A stretch of 64,000 nt of DNA from Skermanella rosea (GCF_016806835.2 NZ_CP086111.1:2119001-2183000); one strand, 5' to 3'; shown: positions 45,898 through 54,899, counted from the first letter of the stretch. The notes: generated by a model not told the origin, from the letters alone. A program made the numbers and translations.

Positions 45898-46446
45898 CTA
45901 CTGGGCGTCGGCGGCGACCTGCATCTTGACGATGCGGTCGGGGTCGGTCACCGCGCCGTTGCGCATGGACGACCCCTTCTTGATGTTGTCGACGAACTCC
46001 ATCCCCTCGACCACCTGGCCCCAGACCGTGTACTGGCGGTCCAGGTGGGGGGACGGGGCGAACATGATGTAGAACTGGCTGTCGCCGCTGTTCGGATCCT
46101 GGGCCCGCGCCATGGAGACGGTGCCGCGGACATGCTTGTAGTTCGAGAACTCGGCCTTCAGCTTCTGGCCGGACCCGCCGGTGCCGTCGCCCCGGGGGTC
46201 GCCGGTCTGGGCCATGAAGCCGTCGATCACGCGATGGAACACGAGGCCGTCGTAGAAGCCTTGGCGGGTCAGTTCCTTGATCCGCGCGACGTGGTTGGGA
46301 GCCAGATCGGGCTTCAGCTCGATCACGACTCGGCCATCCTTCAGGTCGAGATAGAGGGTGTTTTCAGGATCCAAGGCAAAAGCCTCCCCACTCCAGAGAA
46401 AGGCGCCCATCAGGGTCGCCATGATTAGGGTCTTCAACCAGCGCAT
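45898..46446 (-). CDS. Peptidyl-prolyl cis-trans isomerase, cyclophilin type, exported
   Basis: 182 residues. A signal peptide (LIMATLMGAFLWSGEAFA) targets it to the periplasm. The cyclophilin domain (about 30-175) shows FYDGLVFHRVIDGFMAQTGD (catalytic Arg in FHRV), GTVSMARAQDPNSGDSQFYI and the late VWGQVVEGMEFVD. It isomerises Xaa-Pro bonds during folding of exported proteins (PpiA-like). ATG 46446 is chosen for the signal peptide. It is 98 bp downstream of the glpD stop on the same strand. Confidence 0.95.
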   Translation of the reverse strand: MRWLKTLIMATLMGAFLWSGEAFALDPENTLYLDLKDGRVVIELKPDLAPNHVARIKELTRQGFYDGLVFHRVIDGFMAQTGDPRGDGTGGSGQKLKAEFSNYKHVRGTVSMARAQDPNSGDSQFYIMFAPSPHLDRQYTVWGQVVEGMEFVDNIKKGSSMRNGAVTDPDRIVKMQVAADAQ

Positions 46447-46544
46447 CGTTGCTTCCACAGTGCAGGTCGGTGACGCGGGGACCATAGTGGAAGCTGTCGC
46501 GGGAAGAAAGCCGTGCCTCGCGACCACCCGTCGGGGGCCGGCCG

Positions 46545-48086
46545 TCAGCTAGCCGCCGCCAGGGATTTCGACCCGGCGAGCCGCTGGGCGAGCCAATGCG
46601 CGAGGCGCTCGGCACCCTCGGCCGGGACATGGAGGCCCAGCTTGGTCCGGCGCCACAGGATGTCGTCGGCGGTGCGGGCCCATTCCCGGTCGACCAGCCA
46701 AGCGGCCTCGCGCTCGTACAGGCCGCCGCCGAAATCGGTTCCCATGTCCTGGAGCGAGGCGGCGTCGCCGACGATCCCCTCGGCCATGGTGCCGTAGAGC
46801 CGGCACAGGCGTTGCGCCACCGCGGCGGGCAGCCAGGGGCGCCGGGCCTTGAACGCGGCGGCGAAGGGCTCGAACCGCGCGTCCGGCATGTCGCCGCCGG
46901 GCAGCGGTGCCTTCGCGGTCCAGGACGGCGCCAGGCCGGGGATGAAGCCCGCCAGCTTGTCCATGGCGTGCTCGGCCAGGCGGCGGTAGGTGGTGATCTT
47001 GCCGCCGTAGATCGACAGGAGCGGCGCTTCCCCGGTCCCGCCCGACAGGTCGAAGACATAGTCGCGCGTGACGGTGGACGGGTTCGCGGCGCTGTCGTCG
47101 TCATAGAGCGGGCGGACGCCGGAATAGCTCCGGACGACGTCCTGCGGCCCGATCTCCGTCCGGAAATAGCGGTTCACCGCGTCGCACAGGTAGGCGGTCT
47201 CCTCCGGATCGATCCGGACATCCGAGGCATCTCCCTGGAACGGGATGTCTGTGGTGCCGATCAGGGTGAAGCGGTGCTCGTAGGGAATCGCGAAGATCAC
47301 CCTGCGGTCGGTGTTCTGCAGGATGTAAGCGTGGTCGCCCTCGTACAGGCGGGGAACGACGATGTGGCTGCCCTTGACCAGCCGCATGTGGGCATTGCCC
47401 TTCTGGCCGGCGATCCCGTGCAGGAAGCGCTCGACCCAGGGGCCGGCGGCGTTGACCAGGATCCGCGCGGTGACCACCCGCTCGGCGCCGGTCGCCAGGT
47501 CCTTCAGCCGCGCGGTCCAGCGGCCGCCCTCGCGCCGCGCCTCTACGCAGCGGGTGCGCGGCAGGATCTCCGCGCCGCGCGCGCGGGCATCCATGGCGTT
47601 GAGCACGACCAGCCGGCTGTCCTCGACCCAGCAGTCGGAATAGGCGAACCCGCGGGCCAGCTCCGGCTTCAGCGGCGCGCCCTCCGCCCGGTCGGTCCGG
47701 AAATCGAGGCTCCTGGTGCCCGGAAGGCTGCGCCGTCCCCCGATATGGTCGTAGAGGAACAGGCCCAGCCTGATCATCCAGGCCGGGCGGAGCAGACGGT
47801 TGTGCGGCAGCACGAACCTCATCGGCCAGATGATGTGGGGGGCGATCCGCAGGAGCACCTCGCGCTCCGCCAGGGCCTCGCGGACCAGGCGGAACTCGTA
47901 CTGTTCGAGATAGCGCAGCCCGCCATGGATCAGCTTGCTGCTGGAGGAGGAGGTGGCGCTGGCGAGATCGGCCTGTTCGCACAGGATGACGGAAAGCCCG
48001 CGGCCGGCCGCGTCGCGCGCGATGCCGGCGCCGTTGATGCCGCCGCCGATCACCAGAAGATCCACCGCCGAATCCTGCCGATCCAT
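46545..48086 (-). CDS. glpD: Aerobic glycerol-3-phosphate dehydrogenase
   Basis: 513 residues. The N-terminal FAD Rossmann motif is DLLVIGGGINGAGIARDAAG; SSSSSKLIHGGLRYLEQYEF, NAAGPWVERF, FAIPYEHRFTLIGTTD and YGGKITTYRRLAEHAMDKLA are family landmarks, with the C-terminal DAO_C domain after 400. It oxidises sn-glycerol-3-phosphate to DHAP at the membrane, passing electrons to quinone. Two ATGs lie 6 bp apart; 48086 is chosen because GGAGG is directly adjacent to the first but 6 nt from the second. Two GlpR-type operators lie upstream. No glpK or glpF is next to it. Confidence 0.96.
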   Translation of the reverse strand: MDRQDSAVDLLVIGGGINGAGIARDAAGRGLSVILCEQADLASATSSSSSKLIHGGLRYLEQYEFRLVREALAEREVLLRIAPHIIWPMRFVLPHNRLLRPAWMIRLGLFLYDHIGGRRSLPGTRSLDFRTDRAEGAPLKPELARGFAYSDCWVEDSRLVVLNAMDARARGAEILPRTRCVEARREGGRWTARLKDLATGAERVVTARILVNAAGPWVERFLHGIAGQKGNAHMRLVKGSHIVVPRLYEGDHAYILQNTDRRVIFAIPYEHRFTLIGTTDIPFQGDASDVRIDPEETAYLCDAVNRYFRTEIGPQDVVRSYSGVRPLYDDDSAANPSTVTRDYVFDLSGGTGEAPLLSIYGGKITTYRRLAEHAMDKLAGFIPGLAPSWTAKAPLPGGDMPDARFEPFAAAFKARRPWLPAAVAQRLCRLYGTMAEGIVGDAASLQDMGTDFGGGLYEREAAWLVDREWARTADDILWRRTKLGLHVPAEGAERLAHWLAQRLAGSKSLAAAS

Positions 48087-48111
48087 CTTCATCCTCCGAA
48101 AAGCCCCTCGG

Positions 48112-48131
48112 TATGTTCGAAAACGAACATA
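48112..48131 (-). promoter_or_regulatory. GlpR-like operator 1 upstream of glpD
   Basis: Arms TATGTTCG and CGAACATA surround a 4-bp spacer (AAAA), an exact fit to the E. coli GlpR operator pattern WATGTTCGWTAWCGAACATW except in the central bases. It lies 25 bp upstream of the glpD start. GlpR is a DeoR-type repressor released by glycerol-3-phosphate; its gene is not in this window. Confidence 0.8.
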
Positions 48132-48143
48132 ATGCGCGTCCTG

Positions 48144-48163
48144 TGTTTTCGCAAACGAACATT
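48144..48163 (-). promoter_or_regulatory. GlpR-like operator 2 upstream of glpD
   Basis: A second site reads AATGTTCG on the minus strand with a degenerate opposite arm CGAAAACA. Its centre is 32 bp from that of operator 1, about three helical turns, so both face the same side of the DNA, as for cooperative repressor binding. It overlaps the probable promoter of glpD and is about 80 bp from the divergent ydbH start. Confidence 0.65.
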
Positions 48164-48243
48164 CCCGAATGTCCTTTTTCTGACACGACGGAGTGCTAGC
48201 TTCCGTAGGTGAAGCATATCGGCGAGCGGGAGGTGGGGACGCG

Positions 48244-50100
48244 ATGGCGCGTCGCTGGACATGGATTTTGCTGGCATTGATCGCCGTGCTCGGGACCGGG
48301 GTGCTGGGCCTGCCGTCCCTGGTCGAATGGCAGGGCGAGCGGATGCTCCGCGACTCCGGCTGGCCGGGCGCTCGGGTCGACGTCGTGCGGATGGACCTGT
48401 CCGGCACCGACATCGACATCTGGAACGACTCGGCGAGGGAGCGGCGGATCGGTCGGATCGAGCTGGCCTATTCCTTCGCCGCGGGGATCGGCGGCCGGCT
48501 GGACCTGGACATGCCGCTGTCCGGGCTGATGCCGGACGGGATCGAGGCGAAGGATGCCGCCTTGCGTACCTCCGGGACGATCCGGTCGGAGGACGGCCGG
48601 TGGAGTTATGTCCCCGACGGGTGCGTCACGTTGACCGCCGCCGGGGCCGCCGCCGGGCCGGTGAAGGTGAGCGAACCGAAATCGCTGTGCCTGCAAGCCG
48701 TGCCCGGCAAGGGCTTCCTCGACTACAGCCTGGCCGAGGGCACGACGCTGGCGTTCGCGGTCAAGCCAGCGCCGCTCAGGCTGACCGTGCGGGGAATGCC
48801 GGTGGCCGGACGGTTTCCCGCCATGGTGGTCGATGCGGCCCTGGCGGCGACCGGGGCTCCCACGGGGCTTGACGTCGCATGGCGGCAGGGAACGATCTCG
48901 CTTCCCCGGCAGGCCGTCGTGGGCGAGGGCCTGTCCGGCACGGCGAGTTTCGATCCGGCGAAAGGACGGCCCCTGACGGCCGATTACGCCATCGCGACGA
49001 TTCGCCATGACCGGCCGGAGCCGTTGGTGGCGCCGCTTCGGGCAAAGGGCCACGCGGAGGGGGACCCCCTTGCAGCGGTGCGCTTCGATACGCGGCTGGA
49101 GGATGCGGCCGGCACGGTCGCCGTCGCCATCTCTGGCGAGCAGGACATGGCTGCCGGGGCGGGGTCGGCCGAGGTTAGGATGCCGCCCGTCCGCTTTCCG
49201 CCCGATAGCCCGGGCCTCACCGGCCTGTTCCCCCTCCTGGGCGAGTGGGTCGATAGCGCAACCGGCACCTTCGGCGTGGACGGAAGCTTCGCCTGGGGGG
49301 AGGGGAGCGGCAAGGGGAGCGCATCGATCCTGATCGAGGACGCGGCGATCGTGGCCGGCGGCGTCACGGCGCAGGGCATCAACGCGGTCCTGACCGCGGA
49401 CAGCCTGGCCCCGCTCCGCCTGCCGCCGGGGCAGATCCTGTCGGTCGCGCTGATGGATGTCGGCCTGCCCCTGACGAACGCCGTCGTCGATTTCGGGATC
49501 GCGGCGGACAGGCTATCCGTCGCGCGGGCCGAATGGCAGTGGGCCGGCGGGTTCGTGAGGGCCGTTCCGTTCGATGTCGGGCCCGGCGATTTCGAACCGG
49601 GAGGCGAGGAGCGGACGATCGAGCTGGAAGCGACGGGAATCGACCTTCAGAAGCTCCTGTCGGTCGCGGCGGTCGACGGACTGTCGGCCACGGGAACCCT
49701 GGGCGGGCGCCTGCCTGTCCGGATCGGCCCAGACTCCGTGACCGTCGCGGACGGCAAGCTGGAAACCACGGGGCCGGGCACCATTCGGTACGATCCGGAG
49801 GCGCCCCCGTCCTTCCTGGAGGGCGATCCCGGCAGCAGCACGGACATGCTGCTCCAGGCGCTGACCGACTTCCGGTACGAATCGATCGAGTTGGAGGTCA
49901 ACGGGACGGCGGGCGGCGAGATGGCGATCGGTTTCGCGATCCGCGGATCAAATCCCGATTTCTATGATGGATATCCGGTGGCGCTTAACCTTAATGTCGA
50001 CGGCGCGCTCGACACGATCCTGCGGCGCGGCATCACAACCTACCGGATTCCGGAAGCGGTACGCGACCGGATCCAGGAATTCCAGGCCCAGGACAAATGA
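48244..50100 (+). CDS. ydbH: YdbH family protein (intermembrane lipid-transport, AsmA-like)
   Basis: 618 residues. One N-terminal TM anchor (WTWILLALIAVLGTGVLGLP) precedes a long beta-rich periplasmic region. The C-terminus has the family signature ELEVNGTAGGEMAIGFAIRG, SNPDFYDGYPVALNLNVDGA, LDTILRRGITTY. In E. coli YdbH, with TamB and YhdP, moves phospholipids to the outer membrane. This copy is shorter than E. coli YdbH (about 880). It is followed by ynbE and ydbL, each overlapping by ATGA, the same order as in E. coli. ATG 48244 has a GGGAGGTGGGG upstream. Confidence 0.88.
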   Translation: MARRWTWILLALIAVLGTGVLGLPSLVEWQGERMLRDSGWPGARVDVVRMDLSGTDIDIWNDSARERRIGRIELAYSFAAGIGGRLDLDMPLSGLMPDGIEAKDAALRTSGTIRSEDGRWSYVPDGCVTLTAAGAAAGPVKVSEPKSLCLQAVPGKGFLDYSLAEGTTLAFAVKPAPLRLTVRGMPVAGRFPAMVVDAALAATGAPTGLDVAWRQGTISLPRQAVVGEGLSGTASFDPAKGRPLTADYAIATIRHDRPEPLVAPLRAKGHAEGDPLAAVRFDTRLEDAAGTVAVAISGEQDMAAGAGSAEVRMPPVRFPPDSPGLTGLFPLLGEWVDSATGTFGVDGSFAWGEGSGKGSASILIEDAAIVAGGVTAQGINAVLTADSLAPLRLPPGQILSVALMDVGLPLTNAVVDFGIAADRLSVARAEWQWAGGFVRAVPFDVGPGDFEPGGEERTIELEATGIDLQKLLSVAAVDGLSATGTLGGRLPVRIGPDSVTVADGKLETTGPGTIRYDPEAPPSFLEGDPGSSTDMLLQALTDFRYESIELEVNGTAGGEMAIGFAIRGSNPDFYDGYPVALNLNVDGALDTILRRGITTYRIPEAVRDRIQEFQAQDK

Positions 50101-50381
50101 CGCACATCCCGATCGCGCGCCGGCGCCTGCTTCTCGGAACGGCGCTGGCCGGCCTCGCCCCGGTGCTGGCGGCCTGCAGCCCGACGGTCAAGGTCGAGGC
50201 TCCCGACAAGCCGATCGAGATCAACCTGAACATCCGCATCGAACAGGAAGTCCGGATCAAGGTCGAGCGTGACCTGGAGCAGGTGTTCGCCGACGATCCC
50301 GAGCTCTTCGGGTTGCCGTCCGGCAGCGCGCCCCGGAGCGGCGGACAAGGTGCCGGCGAAAAGGGAGGCGGTACGCCATGA
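50097..50381 (+). CDS. ynbE: YnbE family lipoprotein
   Basis: 94 residues. A lipoprotein signal ends in VLAAC with the lipidated Cys at 27; the N-region also has Arg-Arg-Arg. The short mature part (SPTVKVEAPDKPIEINLNIR, then IEQEVRIKVERDLEQVF) is the YnbE core. In E. coli YnbE is the outer-membrane partner that binds the C-terminus of YdbH to complete the lipid bridge. The 4-bp ATGA overlap with ydbH (50097-50100) indicates coupled translation. The Gly-rich tail of about 25 residues extends past the usual family length. Confidence 0.88.
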   Translation: MTHIPIARRRLLLGTALAGLAPVLAACSPTVKVEAPDKPIEINLNIRIEQEVRIKVERDLEQVFADDPELFGLPSGSAPRSGGQGAGEKGGGTP

Positions 50382-50713
50382 GACGTTTGTTGATCGTAGC
50401 CGCGCTGGCCCTGTGGGCCGGGGCCGCGGCTCCGGCGGTGGCGCAGGCTCCCCTGGACCAAGCCAAGCAGGCGGGACTGGTCGGCGAGCGGCCCGACGGG
50501 CTGATAGGCTTCGTCGCCGGAACCGTTCCCGCCGACATCCGCGCCCTGGTGGACCGGATCAATGCCCAGCGGCTCGACCGGTATGCCCAGGTGGCCCGGA
50601 CCAACGGGGCGTCGGTCGAGAGCGTGCAGGCCGTGGCCGGCCGCCAGCTGATCGAGCGGACGCCCGGCGGGCAGTACGTCATGACGGCGTCGGGCGACTG
50701 GCGGCGCAAATAG
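50378..50713 (+). CDS. ydbL: YdbL family protein (DUF1318)
   Basis: 111 residues with a signal peptide (LLIVAALALWAGAAAPAVAQ). The mature part has the DUF1318 features KQAGLVGERPDGLIGFV and LVDRINAQRLDRYAQVARTN. YdbL modulates the YdbH-YnbE bridge in E. coli. It overlaps ynbE by 4 bp (ATGA, 50378-50381) and ends the operon. Confidence 0.9.
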   Translation: MRRLLIVAALALWAGAAAPAVAQAPLDQAKQAGLVGERPDGLIGFVAGTVPADIRALVDRINAQRLDRYAQVARTNGASVESVQAVAGRQLIERTPGGQYVMTASGDWRRK

Positions 50714-50861
50714 GATCAATCCGCCGCGGTTGTTTTTCTACCCTGCGGCACGATCCCGTGCTACGATTTAGGGGTATGTGAACTTCGGCCGCCAGGATAC
50801 CGTCCCGGCGGCCGAAGACAGGGCTCCAGAGAAGACAGGGCTCCAGAAAGGAGTTTCGGCC

Positions 50862-51701
50862 ATGGTGACGATATCCAGCTTCCTGTCCGCCTATTCGACG
50901 ACGAGTGCGGCCAGCACGGCCAGGACATCGGCCGCGACGACCGACTCGGCCGCCACCCCGGCGGCTTCGGAGAAGGCGTCGCCGACGACCCGGTCCAGCG
51001 GTGCCGCGGGGGCGATCAAGCTGGAGTTCGACCAGGCCAAGCCGCGTACCGCCGACAGCCTGCGGGATCAGCTGCGGACCAAGCTGAACGACGTGCTGGG
51101 CGGAATCTACAAGGACAAGGACCAGCGCGCGAAGGCGACGGAGGAGTCGCTGAAATCCCTGTCGTCGCAGATCGACAAGGCGGCGTCATCCAAGGACGTG
51201 AAGGGCGTCGAGATCCGGGTCGGCTCGGTCAGCACCAACTATGGATCCTCTTCCAGCGTGCGCTCGATCGGCGTCGAGGTCGGACTCGTGCGGGACAAGA
51301 AGGTTTCGTCATCCGACACGACCGTGCTCGACTATCAGGGGAAGACGGTCGGGTTGTCGGCGAAGGAGGTCGCTTCCGGACTGGCCAACGCATCCTATTC
51401 GACCACGGGCCGGCTGCCGGCCGATGCGTCCAGCGCCGGGTCGGCCGCCTTGGAGAAGGCCCGGACGGCGTTGTCCAAAGTGCAGCAGACCTCCGACGCC
51501 CTGAAGGCTTTCCGCAACGGCGACAGCGGCCCCCTGGACGAGTTGCGGGCGCAGATGCAGGGCGGCAAATCCTCCGCTTCGGCGGCGAGCCAGTCGTCTC
51601 CCTCCGATCCCACGGCGGCGTTGATGAGCAGGGACCCGAAGGTCCGCCAGCAGATGCTGTCCCAGATGATGGCCAACCATTACGGCCAGTTCGTCCGCTG
51701 A
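50862..51701 (+). CDS. Ser/Ala/Thr-rich hypothetical protein
   Basis: 279 residues. There is no classical signal peptide; the first 70 residues are nearly all Ser, Ala and Thr (STTSAASTARTSAATTDSAA). A helical segment follows (ADSLRDQLRTKLNDVLGGIY), then a beta-like stretch (GVEIRVGSVSTNYGSSSSVR), and a C-terminus ending MSRDPKVRQQMLSQMMANHY. The N-terminus (MVTISSFLSAYST) and composition recall flagellar or type-I/III-secreted extracellular proteins without a cleaved signal, but I do not recognise a family. ATG 50862 is chosen for AAAGGAG eight nt upstream. It is alone, with a 148-bp gap after ydbL. Confidence 0.7.
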   Translation: MVTISSFLSAYSTTSAASTARTSAATTDSAATPAASEKASPTTRSSGAAGAIKLEFDQAKPRTADSLRDQLRTKLNDVLGGIYKDKDQRAKATEESLKSLSSQIDKAASSKDVKGVEIRVGSVSTNYGSSSSVRSIGVEVGLVRDKKVSSSDTTVLDYQGKTVGLSAKEVASGLANASYSTTGRLPADASSAGSAALEKARTALSKVQQTSDALKAFRNGDSGPLDELRAQMQGGKSSASAASQSSPSDPTAALMSRDPKVRQQMLSQMMANHYGQFVR

Positions 51702-51799
51702 CCGGCGGACCGGTGATCCTTCATCCAGGGCTTGGTTATTCCCGGCGGGACGGCTAAGTGTCGCCGTCTCGACGGACGACCGCGACTGGGGAAGAGACC

Positions 51800-52318
51800 A
51801 TGACCGCCTTGATCATGCCGCACCACGGCAAGTCACCTGCAATCCATGAAAGCGCCTTCATCGCGGATACCGCGGTGGTCATCGGCGACGTCGAGATCGG
51901 CGAGGATTCCGGGATCTGGTTCGGCTGCGTGGTCCGGGGCGACGTCAACGTCGTCCGGATCGGTGCGCGCACCAACATCCAGGACGGCGTGGTGATCCAT
52001 GTCGCCTCGAAGGGGCAGGGGACCTATATCGGCGACGACATCACCATCGGCCATATGGCCCTGCTGCACGCCTGCACGCTGGAGAGCGGCTGCTTCGTCG
52101 GCATGAGGGCCTGCCTGATGGACGGCTCCTATGTGGAGACCGGCGGCATGGTGGCCGCCGGCGCCCTGCTGACCCCGGGCAAGCGGGTCCGCAAGGGGGA
52201 GCTTTGGGCGGGAACGCCCGCGCGCTTCATGCGCGAGGTCACCCCCGAGGAGATCGACTTCTTCCCGAGGTCGGCCCGTCAGTACGTGGACTTGGCGGCG
52301 AGCTACCGGCGGCCCTGA
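51800..52318 (+). CDS. Gamma-class carbonic anhydrase-like hexapeptide protein
   Basis: 172 residues forming a left-handed beta-helix of hexapeptide repeats (IGDVEIGEDSGIWFGCVVRG). The three zinc ligands of gamma-carbonic anhydrases are present in DGVVIHV and IGHMALLHACT. Members include CamH/YrdA/PaaY-like proteins; activity may be carbonic anhydrase or thioesterase, which sequence cannot settle. ATG 51800 follows GGGGAAGAG. It is convergent with phaC, stops 52 bp apart. Confidence 0.92.
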   Translation: MTALIMPHHGKSPAIHESAFIADTAVVIGDVEIGEDSGIWFGCVVRGDVNVVRIGARTNIQDGVVIHVASKGQGTYIGDDITIGHMALLHACTLESGCFVGMRACLMDGSYVETGGMVAAGALLTPGKRVRKGELWAGTPARFMREVTPEEIDFFPRSARQYVDLAASYRRP

Positions 52319-52370
52319 CGGCCGGAAGGCGGCGGGGCAATCGGTGCGCCCGCGCCGCCCGGCCCCTTCC

Positions 52371-54185
52371 TCAGGTGATCCTGACCGCGACGTAGGAACC
52401 CGGCGCATCCTCGATCACCGGCAGCCCGCCGGTCCCGGGGATGCGGGCCTCCACCTTGCCGCCGCCATGCTTGGACAGCCAGCGCTGCCATTCCGGCCAC
52501 CAGGAACCCGGGTTCTGCTTGGCGGTCGCCAGCCAGTCGTCCGGAGCCTTGGGCAGCTTGGCGTTGGTCCAGTAGCAGTATTTCTCCGCCGCTGGCGGGT
52601 TGACCACGCCCGCGATGTGGCCCGACGCCGACAGGACGAACCTGACCGGGCCGGAGAAGATCTGCGTCCCGGCATAGGTCGATTTCCAAGGCGCGATATG
52701 GTCCTCGCGGGTCGACAGCATGAAGACGGGCGTCCTGATCTTCCGCAGGTCGATCGGCTCGCCCTTCAGGCTGATGCCGCCCGGCTGGATCAGCAGGTTC
52801 TTCTGGTACATGTTGCGCAGGTAGAAGCTGTGCATCCGCGCCGGCATGCGGGTCGAATCCGAGTTCCAGTACAGCAGGTCGAACGGGAACGGGTCCTTGC
52901 CCAGCAGGTAGTTGTTGACCACGAACGACCAGATCAGGTCGTTGGCGCGCAGCATGTTGAAGCTGGTCGCCATGGTGCTGCCGTCCAGGTAGCCCTTCTC
53001 GTTCATCTTCTCCTCGAGCATCTGGAGCTGCTCTTCGTCGATGAACACGGACAGCTCGCCGGCCTCGGAGAAGTCGGTCATGGTCGTGAAGAAGGTGGCA
53101 CTGGTGATCCGCTCGTCGCCCTTCGCCGCCATATAGGCCAGGGTTGACGCGAGCAGGGTGCCGCCCAGGCAGTATCCGATGGCGTTGACCTCCGCCTCGC
53201 CGGTCGCGAGCTGGATCTGGTCGAGTGCTGCCAGCGGCCCCTCGACCATGTAGTCCTCGAAGCTCTTGGCGGCCAGTTCCTCGTCGGGGTTGACCCAGGA
53301 CACCATGAAGACGGTGATCCCCTGGTCGACCGCCCACTTGATGAACGAGTTCTTCGCCCGCAGGTCGAGGATGTAGTACTTGTTGATCCACGGCGGCACG
53401 ATCAGCAGCGGACGCCGCAGCACCTGCTCCGTCGTCGGGCTGTACTGGATCAGCTGCATCAGGTCGTTCTGGTAGACGACCTTGCCCGGGGTCGAGGCGA
53501 TGTTCCTGCCGACCTGGAAGGCGTCGTAGTCGGTCATCCGGATGCTGAGCTGGCCCTTGCCGCGCTCTAGGTCGTCCAGCAGGTGCTCCAGGCCCTTGAC
53601 CAGGTTCTCGCCGCCGGACTCCATGGTGGCGCGAAGCACCTCCGGGTTGGTCATGACGAAGTTGCTGGGCGCCATCGCGTCGACGAACTGGCGGGTGTAG
53701 AAATCGACCTTCATGGCCGTCTTGTCGTCCAGACCGTCGACGCCGCGGACGCTCGACTGCATGAAGCGGGCGGTCAGCAGGTAGGACTGCTTGATGAAGT
53801 CGAACAGCGTGTTCTCGTCCCAGGCGCTGTCCTTGAACCGGCGGTCGTCCTTGGCCGGCAGGATGACCGGATCGGCCTCCTGGCCGAGGAAGCGCTGGGT
53901 GGTGCGCTGCCACAGGGTCATGTAGTCCTGCCACAGCGACATCTGGGCCTGCATCAGCTTGACCGGGTCGGCCATCAACCGCGTGGTCATCTCGATGAAG
54001 GCATGGCCGATGTTCAGCGGATCGGTCGACGGGGCATGGTTCCCGTCATGAACCTGCCGGGCCAGGAACTCGGATACCAGATGCTGGCTGTGCTCGGCGA
54101 TGCGGGCCATCGCCCGGCTCAGTTCGACGGGATCGGGGAACTTCACGTCGGAGCCTTGCGTTTCGGCTCCATGCGTTTCGGCCAT
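52371..54185 (-). CDS. phaC: Class I poly(3-hydroxyalkanoate) synthase
   Basis: 604 residues. The N-terminal PhaC_N domain (about 70-250) contains SLWQDYMTLWQRTTQRF. The alpha/beta-hydrolase core carries the lipase-like box GYCLGG with catalytic Cys about C339, Asp about D495 in REDHIAPW, and His about H523 in SASGHIAG. It polymerises (R)-3-hydroxyacyl-CoA into storage polyester. The length fits the class I enzyme, which works without PhaE/PhaR. phaA, phaB and phaR are not adjacent. The 261-bp gap upstream (54186-54446) holds its promoter and no gene. Confidence 0.96.
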   Translation of the reverse strand: MAETHGAETQGSDVKFPDPVELSRAMARIAEHSQHLVSEFLARQVHDGNHAPSTDPLNIGHAFIEMTTRLMADPVKLMQAQMSLWQDYMTLWQRTTQRFLGQEADPVILPAKDDRRFKDSAWDENTLFDFIKQSYLLTARFMQSSVRGVDGLDDKTAMKVDFYTRQFVDAMAPSNFVMTNPEVLRATMESGGENLVKGLEHLLDDLERGKGQLSIRMTDYDAFQVGRNIASTPGKVVYQNDLMQLIQYSPTTEQVLRRPLLIVPPWINKYYILDLRAKNSFIKWAVDQGITVFMVSWVNPDEELAAKSFEDYMVEGPLAALDQIQLATGEAEVNAIGYCLGGTLLASTLAYMAAKGDERITSATFFTTMTDFSEAGELSVFIDEEQLQMLEEKMNEKGYLDGSTMATSFNMLRANDLIWSFVVNNYLLGKDPFPFDLLYWNSDSTRMPARMHSFYLRNMYQKNLLIQPGGISLKGEPIDLRKIRTPVFMLSTREDHIAPWKSTYAGTQIFSGPVRFVLSASGHIAGVVNPPAAEKYCYWTNAKLPKAPDDWLATAKQNPGSWWPEWQRWLSKHGGGKVEARIPGTGGLPVIEDAPGSYVAVRIT

Positions 54186-54446
54186 GTTTTTCGGTCCTCT
54201 GCGACTCTACTATGATCTTGCGGTCGGCCGCTGCTCTCTGTGGAAATGCCGAACGCGGAATGCCGGGCTTGCTGGAACGCGCACTTTGATACAACATCGG
54301 CGTAATTTTTTCAGCGCCGTGATACTGCGGCGTATGGTTCCGGCGCATTTCGTCCGCGCCCAAACGACGCACCGGGGGGCGCCGAAACCTCCGCCGTGGG
54401 AGACTATGACGGCAATGGGTGACAGAAAATATAAAATGGCGACGCA

Positions 54447-54899
54447 ATGACCGGCCCAAGCCCGAACCAGCATCCGCATTCCCGCCCGCGCCGGGCGGCC
54501 GCCTGGCGTCTCCTGGCCGCCGCGGCCCTGCTGGCCGGCACGGCGGGATGCGCCGACAGTCCCGTGCTCGACCTGCTGGGCGGCGGCGCCGGCCTGCCGC
54601 CCGAGGGGGCGGAACAGGGGCTGATCCGGCGCGCCACCGACGAGGACAAGACCTGGCCGAACCTCGCCAGCGTGCCGCCGCGGCCGACCGCCTTCAGCAA
54701 GCCGGCGGAGCGACAGGCCCTGCTGGACAGGCTGAAGGTCGAGAGGGGCGAGGATCTGGCCTCCGGCGCAGACCTGGATGCTCGGGCGCCGGTCGCCCCG
54801 GCGCGCCAGGCGCCGCCGACGCTTCCCCCCATGGGGGGCGAGGTTCCGCCGCCGGTCAGCGCCATCCAGATCCCGCAGGCCCCGCCCGCGGCCCCGTGA
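54447..54899 (+). CDS. Putative lipoprotein
   Basis: 150 residues. A signal with basic n-region (HPHSRPRRAAAWR), hydrophobic core (LLAAAALLAG) and lipobox GTAGC puts the lipidated Cys at 35. The mature part is Pro- and Ala-rich with a conserved-looking LASVPPRPTAFSKPAERQAL. Similar small lipoproteins precede aminotransferase-hom genes in related bacteria, as far as I recall, but function is unknown. It lies 196 bp upstream of the aminotransferase on the same strand. Confidence 0.72.
   Translation: MTGPSPNQHPHSRPRRAAAWRLLAAAALLAGTAGCADSPVLDLLGGGAGLPPEGAEQGLIRRATDEDKTWPNLASVPPRPTAFSKPAERQALLDRLKVERGEDLASGADLDARAPVAPARQAPPTLPPMGGEVPPPVSAIQIPQAPPAAP

Noticed and set aside
46545-48419. Longer N-terminus for glpD starting upstream of the operators
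   Set aside because: The extension would translate the GlpR operators and promoter; the adjacent GGAGG sets the start at 48086.
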